Below, piece by piece: positions 23,301 through 34,259 of a stretch of DNA of 64,000 nt (the first letter of the stretch is position 1; the number at the start of each line of letters is the position of its first letter). The translations under genes and the position numbers were made by a program. The DNA comes from Alentia gelatinosa (taxonomy: Eukaryota; Annelida; Polychaeta; Phyllodocida; Polynoidae), in assembly GCA_950022655.1 (NCBI GenBank), contig OX465592.1:5984044-6048043 (forward strand), in the 5' to 3' direction. Below the pieces are notes generated by a model that saw nothing but the letters and a program-made list of their open reading frames with translations, ran no database searches and was not told the DNA's origin.

Positions 23301-24514
23301 ACCATTCAATTTTCTGTAATCAATACAGAATCGGCAAGTACCATCCTTTTTAGTGACCATTACCACCAGGCTAGCCCAAGGACTTGCACTGGGGATGATT
23401 ACTTTCTGGTCCATCATTTTCCCTACTTCCTCTTCTAAAGCTTCCCTTTTACCGGAGGTAGCCGTCGATAAGGAAGGCGGAAAGGTTGATGACCTTCTGT
23501 GTCAATTGTGTGTTCTACTCGATCCGTTCTCCCCAAAGGATCTCCGGGTCCAGCAAAGATTGACTCCATTTTCTTCAGAAGAATTCTTAGTTCATGTCGT
23601 TCCCCACTGTTTAGTGCGTCTGTCGTCTGAACTAAGGTTTCCAGAGTTTCGTGCAACGGACTCGGAACTGGAAGGTATCCCGTTCCTGTATCGATAGCAC
23701 TAACTCGTACTTCTTCATAATCATTTCCTGTAAAGTCCAATTTTCCCAGTTCAGATTGTTCATCTTCCCCGGTTATTTCGGAAACTGGAATAGGTGTGAT
23801 TCCCTGTGGACTGGAGTCCACTAGGCCATCTACATGAGCTAGGGTTACCCAGCCCAATGTATCACCCTTCTTCAGTTTAATCAACCCGGAGGTGTGATTA
23901 CTTATAGGAATTGATCCTTCTCTAGCACTTCCGATCAAGGTATCCCAGGCCTGTATTCCTTTTTGAGAAAACAGTTCCGGGTCTGGTTCGAAGAGTGCAT
24001 CTCCACGTGGTAAATCTCCTTCCCCAGCTATCAGGACATTAACCATCTGCTGAGGTGGGATGCCCACATCTTGTCGAACAGAAATCAAAGAGGAAATCCG
24101 TCGACAACTTCATTCCACTTCCATTAACTCAGGAAATTAGAGTCAGAGAGTGCCATCTGGTAGATCCACAGAACCTCCATAGAGAGTGAGAAAATCTACG
24201 CCTAATATTCCACTCTCTTCAATATCACTGAGTATGGGACCCCATACGAATTCAGTGTTACCTATTGAGACTGGAATAATCACACTACCATAGCATCTCA
24301 TGTGAGTGCCATTAGCAGCTTTTGCCGAAGCTCCAGGAACATGACATTCCTGTGCAAATCCAAGAGACTGATAGAGTCCATTGTTCAACACAGAGCGACT
24401 AGCGCCAGTATCTAATAACAGATCTATCTTTCTTCCTTGAATTCTAGCCGGCACAAACCAACGTCGCCCTCCTAAGGGGGACGGTTGTCGTATAAACCGT
24501 GAGATCCCATCCAA
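20384..24514 (-). pseudogene. pol: Decayed pol (protease, RT, RNase H, integrase)
   Basis: Domains follow in gypsy order. Aspartic protease is at about 24390-24514 (LLLDTGASRSV, then ILGVDFL). Reverse transcriptase is at about 22600-23460 (CRFCIDYRKLN, FCTLDLQSGYW, VYLDDIIIFG). RNase H is at about 22260-22620 (ILDTDASNESIG, RTDHSSLKWL). Integrase runs from about 21850 to 20870, with a CSIC zinc-binding end, the acidic residues in MDYYTK, HSDQGREFE and MVERFNR, and a WDGPF motif of the GPY/F type. Frameshifts near 24150, 23450 and 23040 and stops near 24090, 23193, 22406 and 20855 break the frame. Downstream of the last stop the frame continues through SHVARLRLWEG, a usual integrase tail, to 20384 with a basic Arg/Lys-rich end. 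Integrase itself is the least damaged region. Confidence 0.9.
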
Positions 24515-24711
24515 GGTTCCAAGATCCCATCCGCGTTGACAAAGCCATTGCAGACAGGGGTGCCTGGGTGAAAGATACTTACTACAGATCGTTGCGACCG
24601 TATTTTGTATCTTCCCCTTTTCTGGTAAGTTGGAAATATTTTCCTTCTTATAGATCTCACAGGTTTGAGTTTCCTGGCACTTTCCTTCCCGGACCGCAGT
24701 GTTGCCACTCG

Positions 24712-26612
24712 CTACAGTCCTCCTTTGTTTTCCGGTTCACTCTGAGAGGCAACCAGCAACGCAGGCAGACTACGAGGTGTTTCCACCGTAGTAACGTTCC
24801 GGGCTTCAGGACAATCTGGAGAGATATGTCCCATTTTGTTGCACCGCCAACAACGTCGGACATCCAGCTGGTTTTTCTCCACCTGATTCAGTCTTTTGTT
24901 GATCTTGGTCAACAACTTCATAACCTCAGAGGAATTCCCTTCAGGATCAGTGGTTATTGGTTTTGCCTCTGCCACAGAAGGTACATCACTGTTCCTTCCA
25001 AAGCTAGGGGTTCGACCTCTCCCACGTCCCCGTCTATTGAAACCTCCTCTTCCGAGTACCATCGAGCGGACATTAGAGAGTATATCCTCTATTTCTGCTT
25101 CCTGACACTCGTAGGTATCTTCTTCTACTTGTGACCAAGTAGAAACCACTATGTTAACCCGGGAAGTTTTTCCTGGATTAGCATATTTTCCGAATAGTAT
25201 ACACCATTGTTCATAGGCATCTACTATTCGCAACACCTGCATGAAGTTCATACCGGGCTCCCATTTAGAGATGACTTCTGCTCTCACGTCATCATCTCGA
25301 AGTCCTTTCACAAACTGAGTTTGTAGATCTTCATGTAGCACAGGAGAATCTAATCCCGTCCCTGGGTAAACCTCCAACAACATTTGTTGTAAAGCTAGCC
25401 CATAGGCGCGAGTTGTCTCCTCTTTACCCTGGATCCTCTTTAGAAAAGTGGATCGGGGGTTCAGCGTTACCAACTGACCGCAATAGTAAGAGGCTACCTC
25501 CACTAGCTCATCCCATTCCGTACCACCGGAACGGCGAAAAGCGTGAAGTGCAGCTTCTCCGGGTCCATCTCGTAACGCTCTTTTGAGGTATGGCAATGCA
25601 TCGATGCATGTTCCAGCCATTACATTGTATATCCTCACAAAATCCCGCGAACCAGTGTTCCCACTCCATTCCTTTCCCATAAGGTTTTGGAATGACAGCG
25701 TTCTTTCTGGCTGCGTTCTCTGGGCACATCATCGGAACCTTGTCGGCTCTCGCCATTGACAAGTTAAAGATCCGATCTTGTTTCCTGATTTGGTTGAACG
25801 AGTTGAACCCTAGTTCAGCTATAGCTTTACTAGTGCGTTCGGAACTCGGAGAACCCATTCTTGACTCAGAGGGTAGCTGGAAACTAACCAAAGGAGTCTT
25901 CACACCCTTTGTTCCAGATATGAATCTGTTAGGGGTCTTCTCTAGATCTTCCACTTTCCCTGGTGGGGAATATAGATGATCTCTTACATTACTCCAGCCA
26001 GCTTGTGACATAGGCATCCGTTGGGATGATTCTGTCTCTGCTAGTCGAACTTGGTCCTTCATGTAATGTACATGTTGGTCCAATCGCTCGATTTTCTCTA
26101 GTCTCAATCTTGCGAACCGAAAGTTCTTCCAAGTTATGGTGCCTTTTGGCTACCTCCTCGGCGATCTCTCGGTTTCGAGCTTCTAGTTCCCGACACATGT
26201 CTCTGGCTTCCCTTTCCCGATTAAACTCGGCTAAGAGTTCTGGTCCAAGGAAGCCTGCAGGAACTTCATCGGAAGGTACTCGTAAGGTATCTTCCGACCT
26301 ATTCCGGGGAGTACTAGACTCTCCGGGACTATCTGTCTGAGACCCAATTTTACTGAGTCCCTCCAGATCCCTTGCGGGGCCATGTCGGCTGTCGGCCGCC
26401 AGACTGAAACTCTTCAGGACCGTTGAACTCAAATTCTGAGCGGCGGTTCTCTTCCGAGATTTCTCCTTACCGGACTTCGGGGTTTCACCCCCTCCCTCCG
26501 GTTTTGGAGACTTGTCGTCATTCCGGGCCGGAAGAGTTTGTTGAGAAGTTACCTCCCCATCCTCACTCTCCTGTTCAGCCTGGGATCTGGTTTTTATTCC
26601 AGATCCGTGCAT
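24712..26612 (-). pseudogene. gag: Decayed gag with CCHC zinc knuckle
   Basis: The frame opens with an ATG at 26612 (MHGSGIKTRSQAEQESEDGE). It has a charged, coiled-coil-like stretch (LAEFNREREARDMCRELEAR) near residues 128-165, loses frame around 26110-26130 and again near 25640-25680, and ends at 24712. The final segment contains the capsid-like region and a nucleocapsid knuckle CWRCNKMGHISPDC (CX2CX4HX4C), which packages RNA in retroelements. A linker of about 200 bases separates it from the protease region. An Arg/Gly-rich stretch (GRGGFNRRGRGRGR) precedes the knuckle. Confidence 0.85.
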
Positions 26613-26653
26613 TTACCGAGAATCCCGGGTTGTGCAAGCAACCTAGGATCCTG

Positions 26654-26665
26654 GTCACGGCACCA
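26654..26665 (-). promoter_or_regulatory. Primer-binding site, tRNA-His type
   Basis: One base inside the 5' LTR the element strand reads TGGTGCCGTGAC, which is complementary to the 3' end of animal tRNA-His including CCA. The match then continues imperfectly (CAGGAT). Known pairing logic for LTR elements; the tRNA sequence is recalled, not searched. Confidence 0.75.
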
Positions 26666-26666
26666 G

Positions 26667-27198
26667 TGTGGTGGTCGCCGCCTGTCTAGCAGGTTGGATG
26701 ACCCCAATCCGGAATGCTAGTTCCAGGCAGGATCCCACCCTACGCACTCAACGTAGGTTGGTTCGGTTTTCGGCTAGTTTGCACAGACCTAATCACACAT
26801 AACACAACAACGTCATTTAATTAACAGAGATGTTTATTAATCACTTACTTCCCGGAAAGATCTGGAAGATCTTGCCCACAAGTACAGTACCCTAGCACAT
26901 GGGTGCTAGGTAACGCTGGATAGGCTAATCCGGAAGATTCGCCTAACCACCAGGAAGGTTACGAGAACCCGCCTACAAAGTGAGGGCCCAAGGGTCCGTT
27001 CCGTAGAAGAGACGCGCGAGGACAGCCTGTCGACCTACTGTGAACGCTGAGTATATATACTCAGCGTTACGTAATCCCGGTCTCCGCCGCGCCACTCTCA
27101 TGTGCGGCGTCGTCCAGAATCACTACACAGTAAGGATCGGCATATCGCGCCACCTTCCGTGAAACAAACGAACACTGCTGGATTCCCATCCCACTACA
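26667..27198 (-). repeat. 5' LTR of the gypsy-type element
   Basis: 532-bp repeat matching 14946-15477. The TATA region here forms a palindrome (GCTGAGTATATATACTCAGC, centred near 27056), which is lost in the other LTR by two substitutions. The outer end abuts unique sequence TTCGGTAGTT in the 3' flank of the MFSD4-like gene. Confidence 0.95.
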
Positions 27199-27310
27199 TT
27201 TCGGTAGTTCCACTTTGGCTCCCTATAGAGATACAAGCTTAGCAATGCCATCCCAACCCTACCTCAACCTGAATTGAAAATTAGGTTGATAATTATGATT
27301 TGTATCCAAT

Positions 27311-29673
27311 TTAAGAATCTAATTTTGGTTTCCTTTCACCATGGTGTTGGCAGACCAGGTGCAAACTGATAAACGTTGCAAATAAGAAGAGACTCCCTGA
27401 CAAAAAGATGTACTTGATGCTTATTGGACCCACAGTAACATAAATGACACTCAGGATGAAGGGGCTTATTGCACCTGCAACTGAACAAGCAGCCTGGCTT
27501 ATCCCTGCTACAGTCATTGATACCTCTACATACTTATTCACAAAGCTTTGTACTGGGCCGAAGAGGGGTGCCATTCCAACTTCCATACCACACATTGCTA
27601 TTCCAAATATAGCAGGGTGAACCTGAGTGTCAAAGGTCAAGAGAAGAGTGAATAAAACATTGATAATGGTTATACACAATAGGATGTACCCTATAGGGAG
27701 AAATCTGGACAGAATTGTAACAATTAGACAACTTAGTATTGCAGTAGAATATAACACTGATGCAAAGAATTCTGCATTGCTCTTGGTCCACTGAGCATAC
27801 TCCACTGTAAATGTAACAAGGTACATACTCACTGTCTGAGTCATTAGACAGGCTGCGATTATAAACAATACCAAAATGACCAGGACTATACATTCAGGGG
27901 AAACTGCTCTTTGAGGTTTACTCTCAATTATCACCATTTCAGTGGTGGGTTCCTCATCTTTTGTTTTCTTACAGTTATGGCTCACAATTTCCCATCGTTT
28001 ATGAACCATGCAGGCAGCCCAGAAGAAGGAAACTGCTGAGACCACAAAAATCATAGCCATGATGGAGTAAACATACATAAGATTTTGCTGAGACACATTG
28101 TCAGGGGCAAGAGTTGTGTTCCTCAAGGTTCTGTTCATGGTTGATAACTCTGGTAAAGTATCAGCTGTGGGAGAAGTGTCTTTCCCTACAAAGGGTTCAG
28201 CAATCAGAGGACCAGTCACATCACCAATAGCATACAAGAACATCAAAGAAGACACCCATGGAGCATTGTCTTGTCCCCAGATATTGATCAGTGTGAAGAA
28301 ACAGCCTGAAAAGGATAAATGTAAAAATTCAAAGGAACTGCTACAACTGGAGAAAATGAATTGGACTAGAACGACTGATGATATTGTCAGTTTCATTATG
28401 AAAAGGAAATAAGAAGGTACACTGTTCTTGAATTCATGTTTCAGTAATTGAGAAAGAGAAATAGTAAATAGATGTTATGTTCATTCTTTGTACTCTTAGA
28501 CAATGATGCCAGCATGTTACATCCTTTTTAGTGTATAGTATTGAAATTTATCATAGAAAGAAGGTGTTTTAATGGAGAAATAGAAGTATTTAGTGATTCT
28601 TTACTTGATATAAAGGCATGATAAAGAGGGTCATTGTCAAAGCTGTAGCTACTCCTGTTGCATAGATAATTGGAGTTTTAATACAATTTACATTGTTGAT
28701 TTATCAATATGAATAATTGATTAGTCTATAAATGGACAACTTACAAGTATCAACAAATGACCTGTTGAATCCAATGCAAACAAAGATTGCTACCATTTGT
28801 CCATTTCTCCAACACAATGGGGTGAGAAAAAACAGAGTGGCAAGGATGAGTTGGGACACAGCCATTGGTAGCCATGTATCAGACCACTTGGATATTAGTG
28901 GTAAAAGAAGTGCACCTGGTATGCCACCCATTGCTCTTCCAGCAAATATCCATGATATTTGAGCAACAGATGAACCAGTCATTGTTGTCAGGTCTAACAG
29001 AGTGGCACCAGGCATGGCTGAACTAAGACCCTGTAATGATATACAGAAAGGTAGAGTTAAAGATCACTAGTCATATATTCATGTAGATATCCATCGAATG
29101 TTTATGCATATAATACTTACTGTCTATGGTTAATGAAAAAGACTTGCTGATTTAGCAATTCCAGTTGTATATTTCATCTAGACACATATATTTCCATGAT
29201 ATTCATATGAGAATTCATGAAATGTGTATAAGCTAGCTGATTAAAAGAGGACGTTTTGCTAGTAGTTGATTCTGATGATAAAGATTATGTTATAAGGGAT
29301 TGCAAATTTTCCAACTCACTGCAAAGGCTCTACAATTTTGACAATATTTGTGTGTATTTCCTTTCATGTTTGTTTTTCCTTTTTCAAATCCAAATAAGTG
29401 CATTTCCAACATTTTAATTCTAAACAAGGAGGCAAAACATGCACATATTCAAAGGTGTAATCAGATACTAGAATAAGGGCTTATTCATGAAAGTGAAAGT
29501 GGGTTTTTGTTAAAGAAATGGAAATTTTTCTGATTCCTTACATGAGTAAAATAGCCAAAGGAAATAATACATGAGAGTATCACCAACTTGGTCCAATAAC
29601 TGAATTGACAACAGTCAGTGTTCTCTCTTTGTCCATGTTTGAGTGGTAACAGCGCCTCTGTAGTTCTATCCAT
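27311..29673 (-). CDS. MFSD4B-like: MFSD4/NaGLT1-like major facilitator transporter, 3 exons
   Basis: Complete gene. Exon 1 is 29542-29673, exon 2 is 28745-29030 and exon 3 is 27311-28305. The splice sites (CAT|GTAAGG, TTACAG|GG, CTT|GTAAGT, TTTCAG|GC) keep phase, giving 470 residues, close to family length. Exon 1 holds a short cytoplasmic N-terminus and the first membrane helix (LVILSCIISFGYF). Exon 2 has the family-like IFAGRAMGGIPGALLLP segment and ends at FVDT, matching the conserved Gly-rich and DTG region of the family. Exon 3 has INIWGQ, LIAEPFVG and about nine hydrophobic helices. A loop with three sequons (NRT, NTT, NVS) is probably extracellular, and a polar loop (KKTKDEEPTTE) is probably cytoplasmic. 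Such proteins move sugars or related solutes across the plasma membrane; the substrate here is unknown. MFSD4A is the alternative. Confidence 0.85.
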
Positions 29674-30000
29674 ACTTTCCAATCTGCGATAAATCAATGA
29701 TTTCACAATCGTGATGTGGAAATAAGACCAAATATAGCTGTAAAAGGACGGGATACTGGATGGCTTCAAAAGCCCCAGCATACTACAGTGGGTGAAATAA
29801 CATTGTGGTGACGTATTTTAAGGCATGCACTTCCTGATGTTAGATAAAATGAACAGCCATTTAATGACCCTATTTGACATTGATATATTAATATATAAAT
29901 TTAGTGAGAGACAGTACATTACACAGTCTGTCTATGGGCTATGATTTAATTCAGTGATGACTGAGTTCAATGAGAAAGTTTTTTTTAACGATCTTGATCA
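29674..30000. other. 5' flank of the transporter gene
   Basis: A/T-rich sequence of about 330 bases between the transporter start codon and the LINE. No clear TATA or CpG cluster is seen. The LINE begins within about 340 bp of the start codon, so the promoter is either short or interrupted. Confidence 0.4.
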
Positions 30001-30004
30001 TTAT

Positions 30005-33000
30005 GGCAGGATGAGTGGGCTGAAGTGGTTCTGGAGCCTCTCATAACCAGGCGGGTGGAAACGGCCCCATGTTACCAGCATTGTGAGGTCTGTATTCTCC
30101 GTCACATTCTCCATTTTCATATATATATGAACTACCCCGGGGACCTGACGCTACAACGCCTCTCTTACCTAGATTACGAAAAAGCTGGAGATAATATTTT
30201 TTGGAATTTATTATTTTCTTCTCTTCAGCTGCCATGTGTATTACTGATGTAATATCATGGCAGATCGTGTCAACCCACATACTGATTGTGGGCTGGCAGT
30301 TACTAGGGATCACTCTCATTACCTCATATACTTTCATTGTACTCATACTAGATATTGGTTATATTAATTATATAGCGTATGATAATGGATAGCCACAAGA
30401 AGACTTATAAGGGGATCGTTATAATAGGACAAAACATCAGGAGCCTTTATTATAAGTTGGAGGATGTTAAAACTAACTTCAAGGATGCAACTATAGTATG
30501 CCTAAACGAAACCTTACTACACTCAAACTATGATGACGGTATGGTATCTTGGCCTGGATACAAACTGTTCAGGCTTGACCGAACTCACTCGACATGGGGT
30601 GGCGTATGCTGCTATGTTAAAGATAGTCTATCTTCTTTCGCATCCTCTGTAAATAGGCTGAATATAACGTGTGAAGACTATGAAATACTAGTGGTTACTA
30701 TAGATAAACCTGGTCTAAGGCGACTTTGTGTTATTACCAGCTACAAACCCCCGCTGAAATCGGCAAGGTGCTTCTATGACAAGTTAACGGAAATAATTAA
30801 TGATAAACAAATAGAAGGTAGGGAAATATGGGTGGTCGGAGATACCAATGTTGACCTAAAAAAGACAGGAACCGTGGATCAGAGAGCTGCTATGGCTTTT
30901 ATTAGGAACACAGGGCTAAAGCAATTAATCACCAATATTACTCGTCCCTGCCCTTCAGGAGGCACATTAATCGACCATATATATACAAATAGCCTCTTTG
31001 TTTCTGAATCAAAGGTATTGGATAACTTCCTCAGTGACCATTTTCCAACCCTTGCGGTTAGGAAAAAAGAAAGCCGGTCTAAAACAAAACTGGAATTCAC
31101 AGGGAGGAGCTATAAGAACTATGATCGTACCCAGCTAATGGCGTACCTAAGAAACTATGAATGGGATAGATTTCTGACCTTAGAAGATATGGGATTAATG
31201 TGTACTGAATTTTTTGGGGTATTACACAAATTCTTGGATACCCATTGGCCTGTCAAGACGATGGTATACAATGATGCCAAGCCTGGCTGGATGAGTCGCG
31301 AGCTACTAAATAAGATTAATCATCGTAGGAATTTGACGCGATTATATAAGAGAACCAGGAGTAATGTAGTACTGAAGGAAATGCGACGATGTTCTCGTCT
31401 CATTAGCTGTAATATTAGGGCGGAAAAGAGTGCCTATTGTAAGAAACGACTTGAGGAATCAAGAGGTAATCCACGCAAATTTTGGAGTATCATAAATGAC
31501 TTACTGAAACCTAATTCAGATGTTAATGAGTGTGAGTTAAGAATAAGAGGAAATCTAATCCCTAAAGACTCAGTACCTAACACAATGAATGAATTCTTCG
31601 CTAATATTGGACGAGAATTATTGATGACACTGGATCCATCTTTGTTAGATGGTTATCTTGAAGAGCTTCAGTTGACCCCTAGTAATATGTTGCCAGATTA
31701 TGAATTGAAAGTTGATATCGAAAATGTGACAAAGTTAATTACGAAGTCCAGTGACCATAAGTCCTCAGAGATTAGCAATGTTTCCACCTTGGTGCTCAAG
31801 GATTTTTTTATATGTGCTGCAGATTATCAAGGGCTCGTTGACAAACAAAATTTCCCGTCGGATTGGCAGTTGGCCCACGTTGTTCCTATACCAAAGACCG
31901 GAGATATACAGGAACTCGACAATTGGAGGCCTATATCACTTTTAAACTTGCCTAGCAAGATTCTTGAAAAGGTTTTTCATCAGGAAATTTACACTTTGCT
32001 TCAGCATGCAAACCTCTTGAATGACATGCAGTACGGATTTAGACCTGGGAGGGGGACCGCCGAAGCCATTTTCGCATATCTGAGAGACCTATCTATGGCC
32101 CGTAATGAAGGTAAGATAACGGCTGCCTGCTTTGTGGACTTCCGCAAGGCCTTTGACTCAGTGCACCATGGCCTATTATTAAAAAAACTTGAAAAGCTCC
32201 TGAAAATGCCAAAGAACTTGCTATGTTGGCTAAAAAGTTATCTGGATGGACGTAAACAGTTTGTTCGGATTAACAAGAAGACCTCAGATATTTTAGATGT
32301 GAATTTTGGAGTCCCGCAAGGGTCCGTTCTGGGACCCTTGTTATTCATTTTGTTCGTTAATGACTTGGGTGATAGTTTTCTGAATTCCAAATACATGCAA
32401 TATGCAGACGATTTGGTTTTTTATGTATCTGAACCTGATGCTACGACAGCAGCTGTTAAACTACAAGAAGATCTTGATAGATTGTCACTCTGGTGTGCGC
32501 GAAATAGTCTGACTATTAATGTTAGAAAAACTAAAAGCATGTGGTTCACAACCCATCAAAAGCTCAAATTATGTCCAAAATTGGCACTAACTCTATTGAA
32601 CTCCGAAGTTGCATGCTGTGAGCATTACACTTACTTGGGCGTTCAACTAGACACAACTTTATCATGGACTCCCCAAGTCAATAGTCTGCTCAAAACATTA
32701 AATGGGAGACTGTTCAAATTTAGTAAACTATGTGGAAGTTTGACTTCTGATGCCGCCTTACAAATATACACTGCGAACATCCAGGCTATTGCAGAGTACT
32801 GCTCATTTATACAAGAAAGCTTTAGACATATGGACTTGGGAAAATTATTGACCAGAGGGCTAAAAATTGTACAAAACTATAGGAATATAGCTGGGCTATC
32901 CACTGAGCAATTATTTGCAAAGTGCGGTTTAGATCCCCCTGTCACTAGAAGAAGAAAACAAATGATATTGCTTATGTATAAGGCCACCAAAAATGTAGGC

Positions 33001-33400
33001 TGGCTAGATACCCGAATCGGTCGAACCAGAAGCAGCACCAAAGTAAAATTTAAATTGCCTTGCCCAAAAACGGTGTTTGTCAAGGAATTGCCATTTTGGA
33101 GAGGTGTGAAGGTCTGGAATGAACTACCAGCAGAAGCTCAGCTAAGTGCAACAATCAAGGACTTTAAGGGAATAATGAAATCACTGTAGCTAGTAATGTT
33201 TCAAATTATATCATCACATACCATTTACCATCAATTTCTCATCAAACATATTATCTCTATCTAGATGTATTAAACCTTTGATTCCTACATTGTTGAGTAT
33301 CGTCCTGCGAATAGCCTGTTCCATCGAATATTGTAACTGAAAAACTTGCTTCGCGAGAGTTTGCAATTGTTAAATAAAAAAAATTAAAAAAAAAAATTTC
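30005..33400 (+). mobile_element. Non-LTR retrotransposon (Jockey/CR1-superfamily-like)
   Basis: The element spans an upstream part (30005-30378), a long ORF and an A-rich 3' end (TTAAATAAAAAAAATT at about 33369). The upstream part has a partial open frame (30025-30252), but I recognise no ORF1 domain, so the 5' end may be truncated or is a 5' UTR. Target duplications were not identified with confidence. It stands in the opposite orientation to the neighbouring transporter gene. Confidence 0.85.
30379..33189 (+). CDS. LINE ORF2: endonuclease and reverse transcriptase, 936 aa
   Basis: A single uninterrupted frame. Residues about 10-225 form an apurinic-type endonuclease with the usual signatures: GQNIRSL, CLNETLL, GGVCCYV, VVGDTNVDL, TLIDHIYTN and LSDHFPT. 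A linker with NEFFANIGREL leads to reverse transcriptase at about residues 500-770. It has WRPISLLNLPSKILEK, GFRPGRGTAEAIF, FVDFRKAFDSVHH, GVPQGSVLGPLLF and the catalytic QYADDLVFYV near residue 675. The C-terminal region ends VWNELPAEAQL. The part between LKDFFICAAD and FPSDWQ seems about ten residues shorter than I expect for relatives, so a small in-frame deletion is possible. Catalytic residues appear intact, so this copy could be young or active. Confidence 0.9.
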   Translation: MIMDSHKKTYKGIVIIGQNIRSLYYKLEDVKTNFKDATIVCLNETLLHSNYDDGMVSWPGYKLFRLDRTHSTWGGVCCYVKDSLSSFASSVNRLNITCEDYEILVVTIDKPGLRRLCVITSYKPPLKSARCFYDKLTEIINDKQIEGREIWVVGDTNVDLKKTGTVDQRAAMAFIRNTGLKQLITNITRPCPSGGTLIDHIYTNSLFVSESKVLDNFLSDHFPTLAVRKKESRSKTKLEFTGRSYKNYDRTQLMAYLRNYEWDRFLTLEDMGLMCTEFFGVLHKFLDTHWPVKTMVYNDAKPGWMSRELLNKINHRRNLTRLYKRTRSNVVLKEMRRCSRLISCNIRAEKSAYCKKRLEESRGNPRKFWSIINDLLKPNSDVNECELRIRGNLIPKDSVPNTMNEFFANIGRELLMTLDPSLLDGYLEELQLTPSNMLPDYELKVDIENVTKLITKSSDHKSSEISNVSTLVLKDFFICAADYQGLVDKQNFPSDWQLAHVVPIPKTGDIQELDNWRPISLLNLPSKILEKVFHQEIYTLLQHANLLNDMQYGFRPGRGTAEAIFAYLRDLSMARNEGKITAACFVDFRKAFDSVHHGLLLKKLEKLLKMPKNLLCWLKSYLDGRKQFVRINKKTSDILDVNFGVPQGSVLGPLLFILFVNDLGDSFLNSKYMQYADDLVFYVSEPDATTAAVKLQEDLDRLSLWCARNSLTINVRKTKSMWFTTHQKLKLCPKLALTLLNSEVACCEHYTYLGVQLDTTLSWTPQVNSLLKTLNGRLFKFSKLCGSLTSDAALQIYTANIQAIAEYCSFIQESFRHMDLGKLLTRGLKIVQNYRNIAGLSTEQLFAKCGLDPPVTRRRKQMILLMYKATKNVGWLDTRIGRTRSSTKVKFKLPCPKTVFVKELPFWRGVKVWNELPAEAQLSATIKDFKGIMKSL

Positions 33401-34259
33401 TAGTATTCACCTTAATGTGATGTCTGTCAAAATTCAGGCTATGTCAACCACTGAGAACTCATGTCTTTTATCATGTATTAGAGAAGGTGAATGTGTAGTT
33501 TCCTCTCAGTCAGAAATATTTAGGTTTTGATGTATTTTCCTCTTATCCTAGAATTTGTAAACCTTCGTGAATAATAGATTTTTTAAACTTTTTAGCCTGA
33601 ATTGAGAAACAAAATTTAAAATTTGTACCCATGTGTAGTCTCCACAGGTGCTTCATTGTGTTATCACACAGACACAGGTGTTAATTTGTATCATAATATC
33701 ATTGTGTTTTCAGAGCATTCTTTCCCATTCCCCATAACAAAATAATTTGGTATGTCAGACGTACAGCATGGCTGTTTTTCTTCAAAAGAGTGTTCTTTAT
33801 GCAACCCCAACAATAAATCGATTATATTTATTTACAAATGGATATGTTTGATTAATTATTTCTGGAAAAATACTTGATATAAATCTAAAAATATTTTTTA
33901 AAATAAAGGAAATCATTTTGAAAAACGAAAGATGCAAGTTGAGAATGGAGGTGCGCGTCCCACTGGACTCTTGTGGTGCATCCCCTCTCTCTTAGTGATA
34001 CATTATGCACGCCAAATCTGGTCATGGTCCATACACACCAGACCAATGACCTATAAACACTATAAACACCATAACTATATATGAGAGGAAAAATCCTCTC
34101 CCCCCACCACCTCCCTCTTCACTGGATGCTTGTATACGCCTACATATGAGGTATATATGTAAAATAATGATGTTTATGCAGTGTAGGGGAAAGTCCCCCT
34201 CTTTGTCTAATTTGGCAAAGTTGATTACAACGAAGGAATTATGCTGTCACAATTAGTGA
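33401..34259. other. Non-coding, no recognised feature
   Basis: A/T-rich sequence with no domain-bearing open frame. There is a short run of CTATAAACAC-type repetition near 34050-34075. Confidence 0.4.

Larger units (their letters stand above)
14946..27198 (-). mobile_element. Ty3/gypsy-type LTR retrotransposon, 12.25 kb, decayed
   Basis: This is a complete but disabled LTR retrotransposon reading right to left. The two LTRs (26667-27198 is 5', 14946-15477 is 3') are both 532 bp and begin TGTAGTGGG and end CCACCACA on the element strand. I count about ten mismatches between them, roughly 2%, which suggests a fairly recent insertion. Internal order is tRNA-His-type primer site, gag with CCHC knuckle, protease, reverse transcriptase, RNase H, integrase, then about 5 kb of extra ORFs before the polypurine tract. 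The protease-RT-RNase H-integrase order is the Ty3/gypsy arrangement. Gag and pol have at least four frameshifts and four in-frame stops, so this copy cannot make its proteins. No clear 5-bp target duplication is seen; only TTC is shared by the flanks. The total length is more than twice that of a typical gypsy element. Confidence 0.93.
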
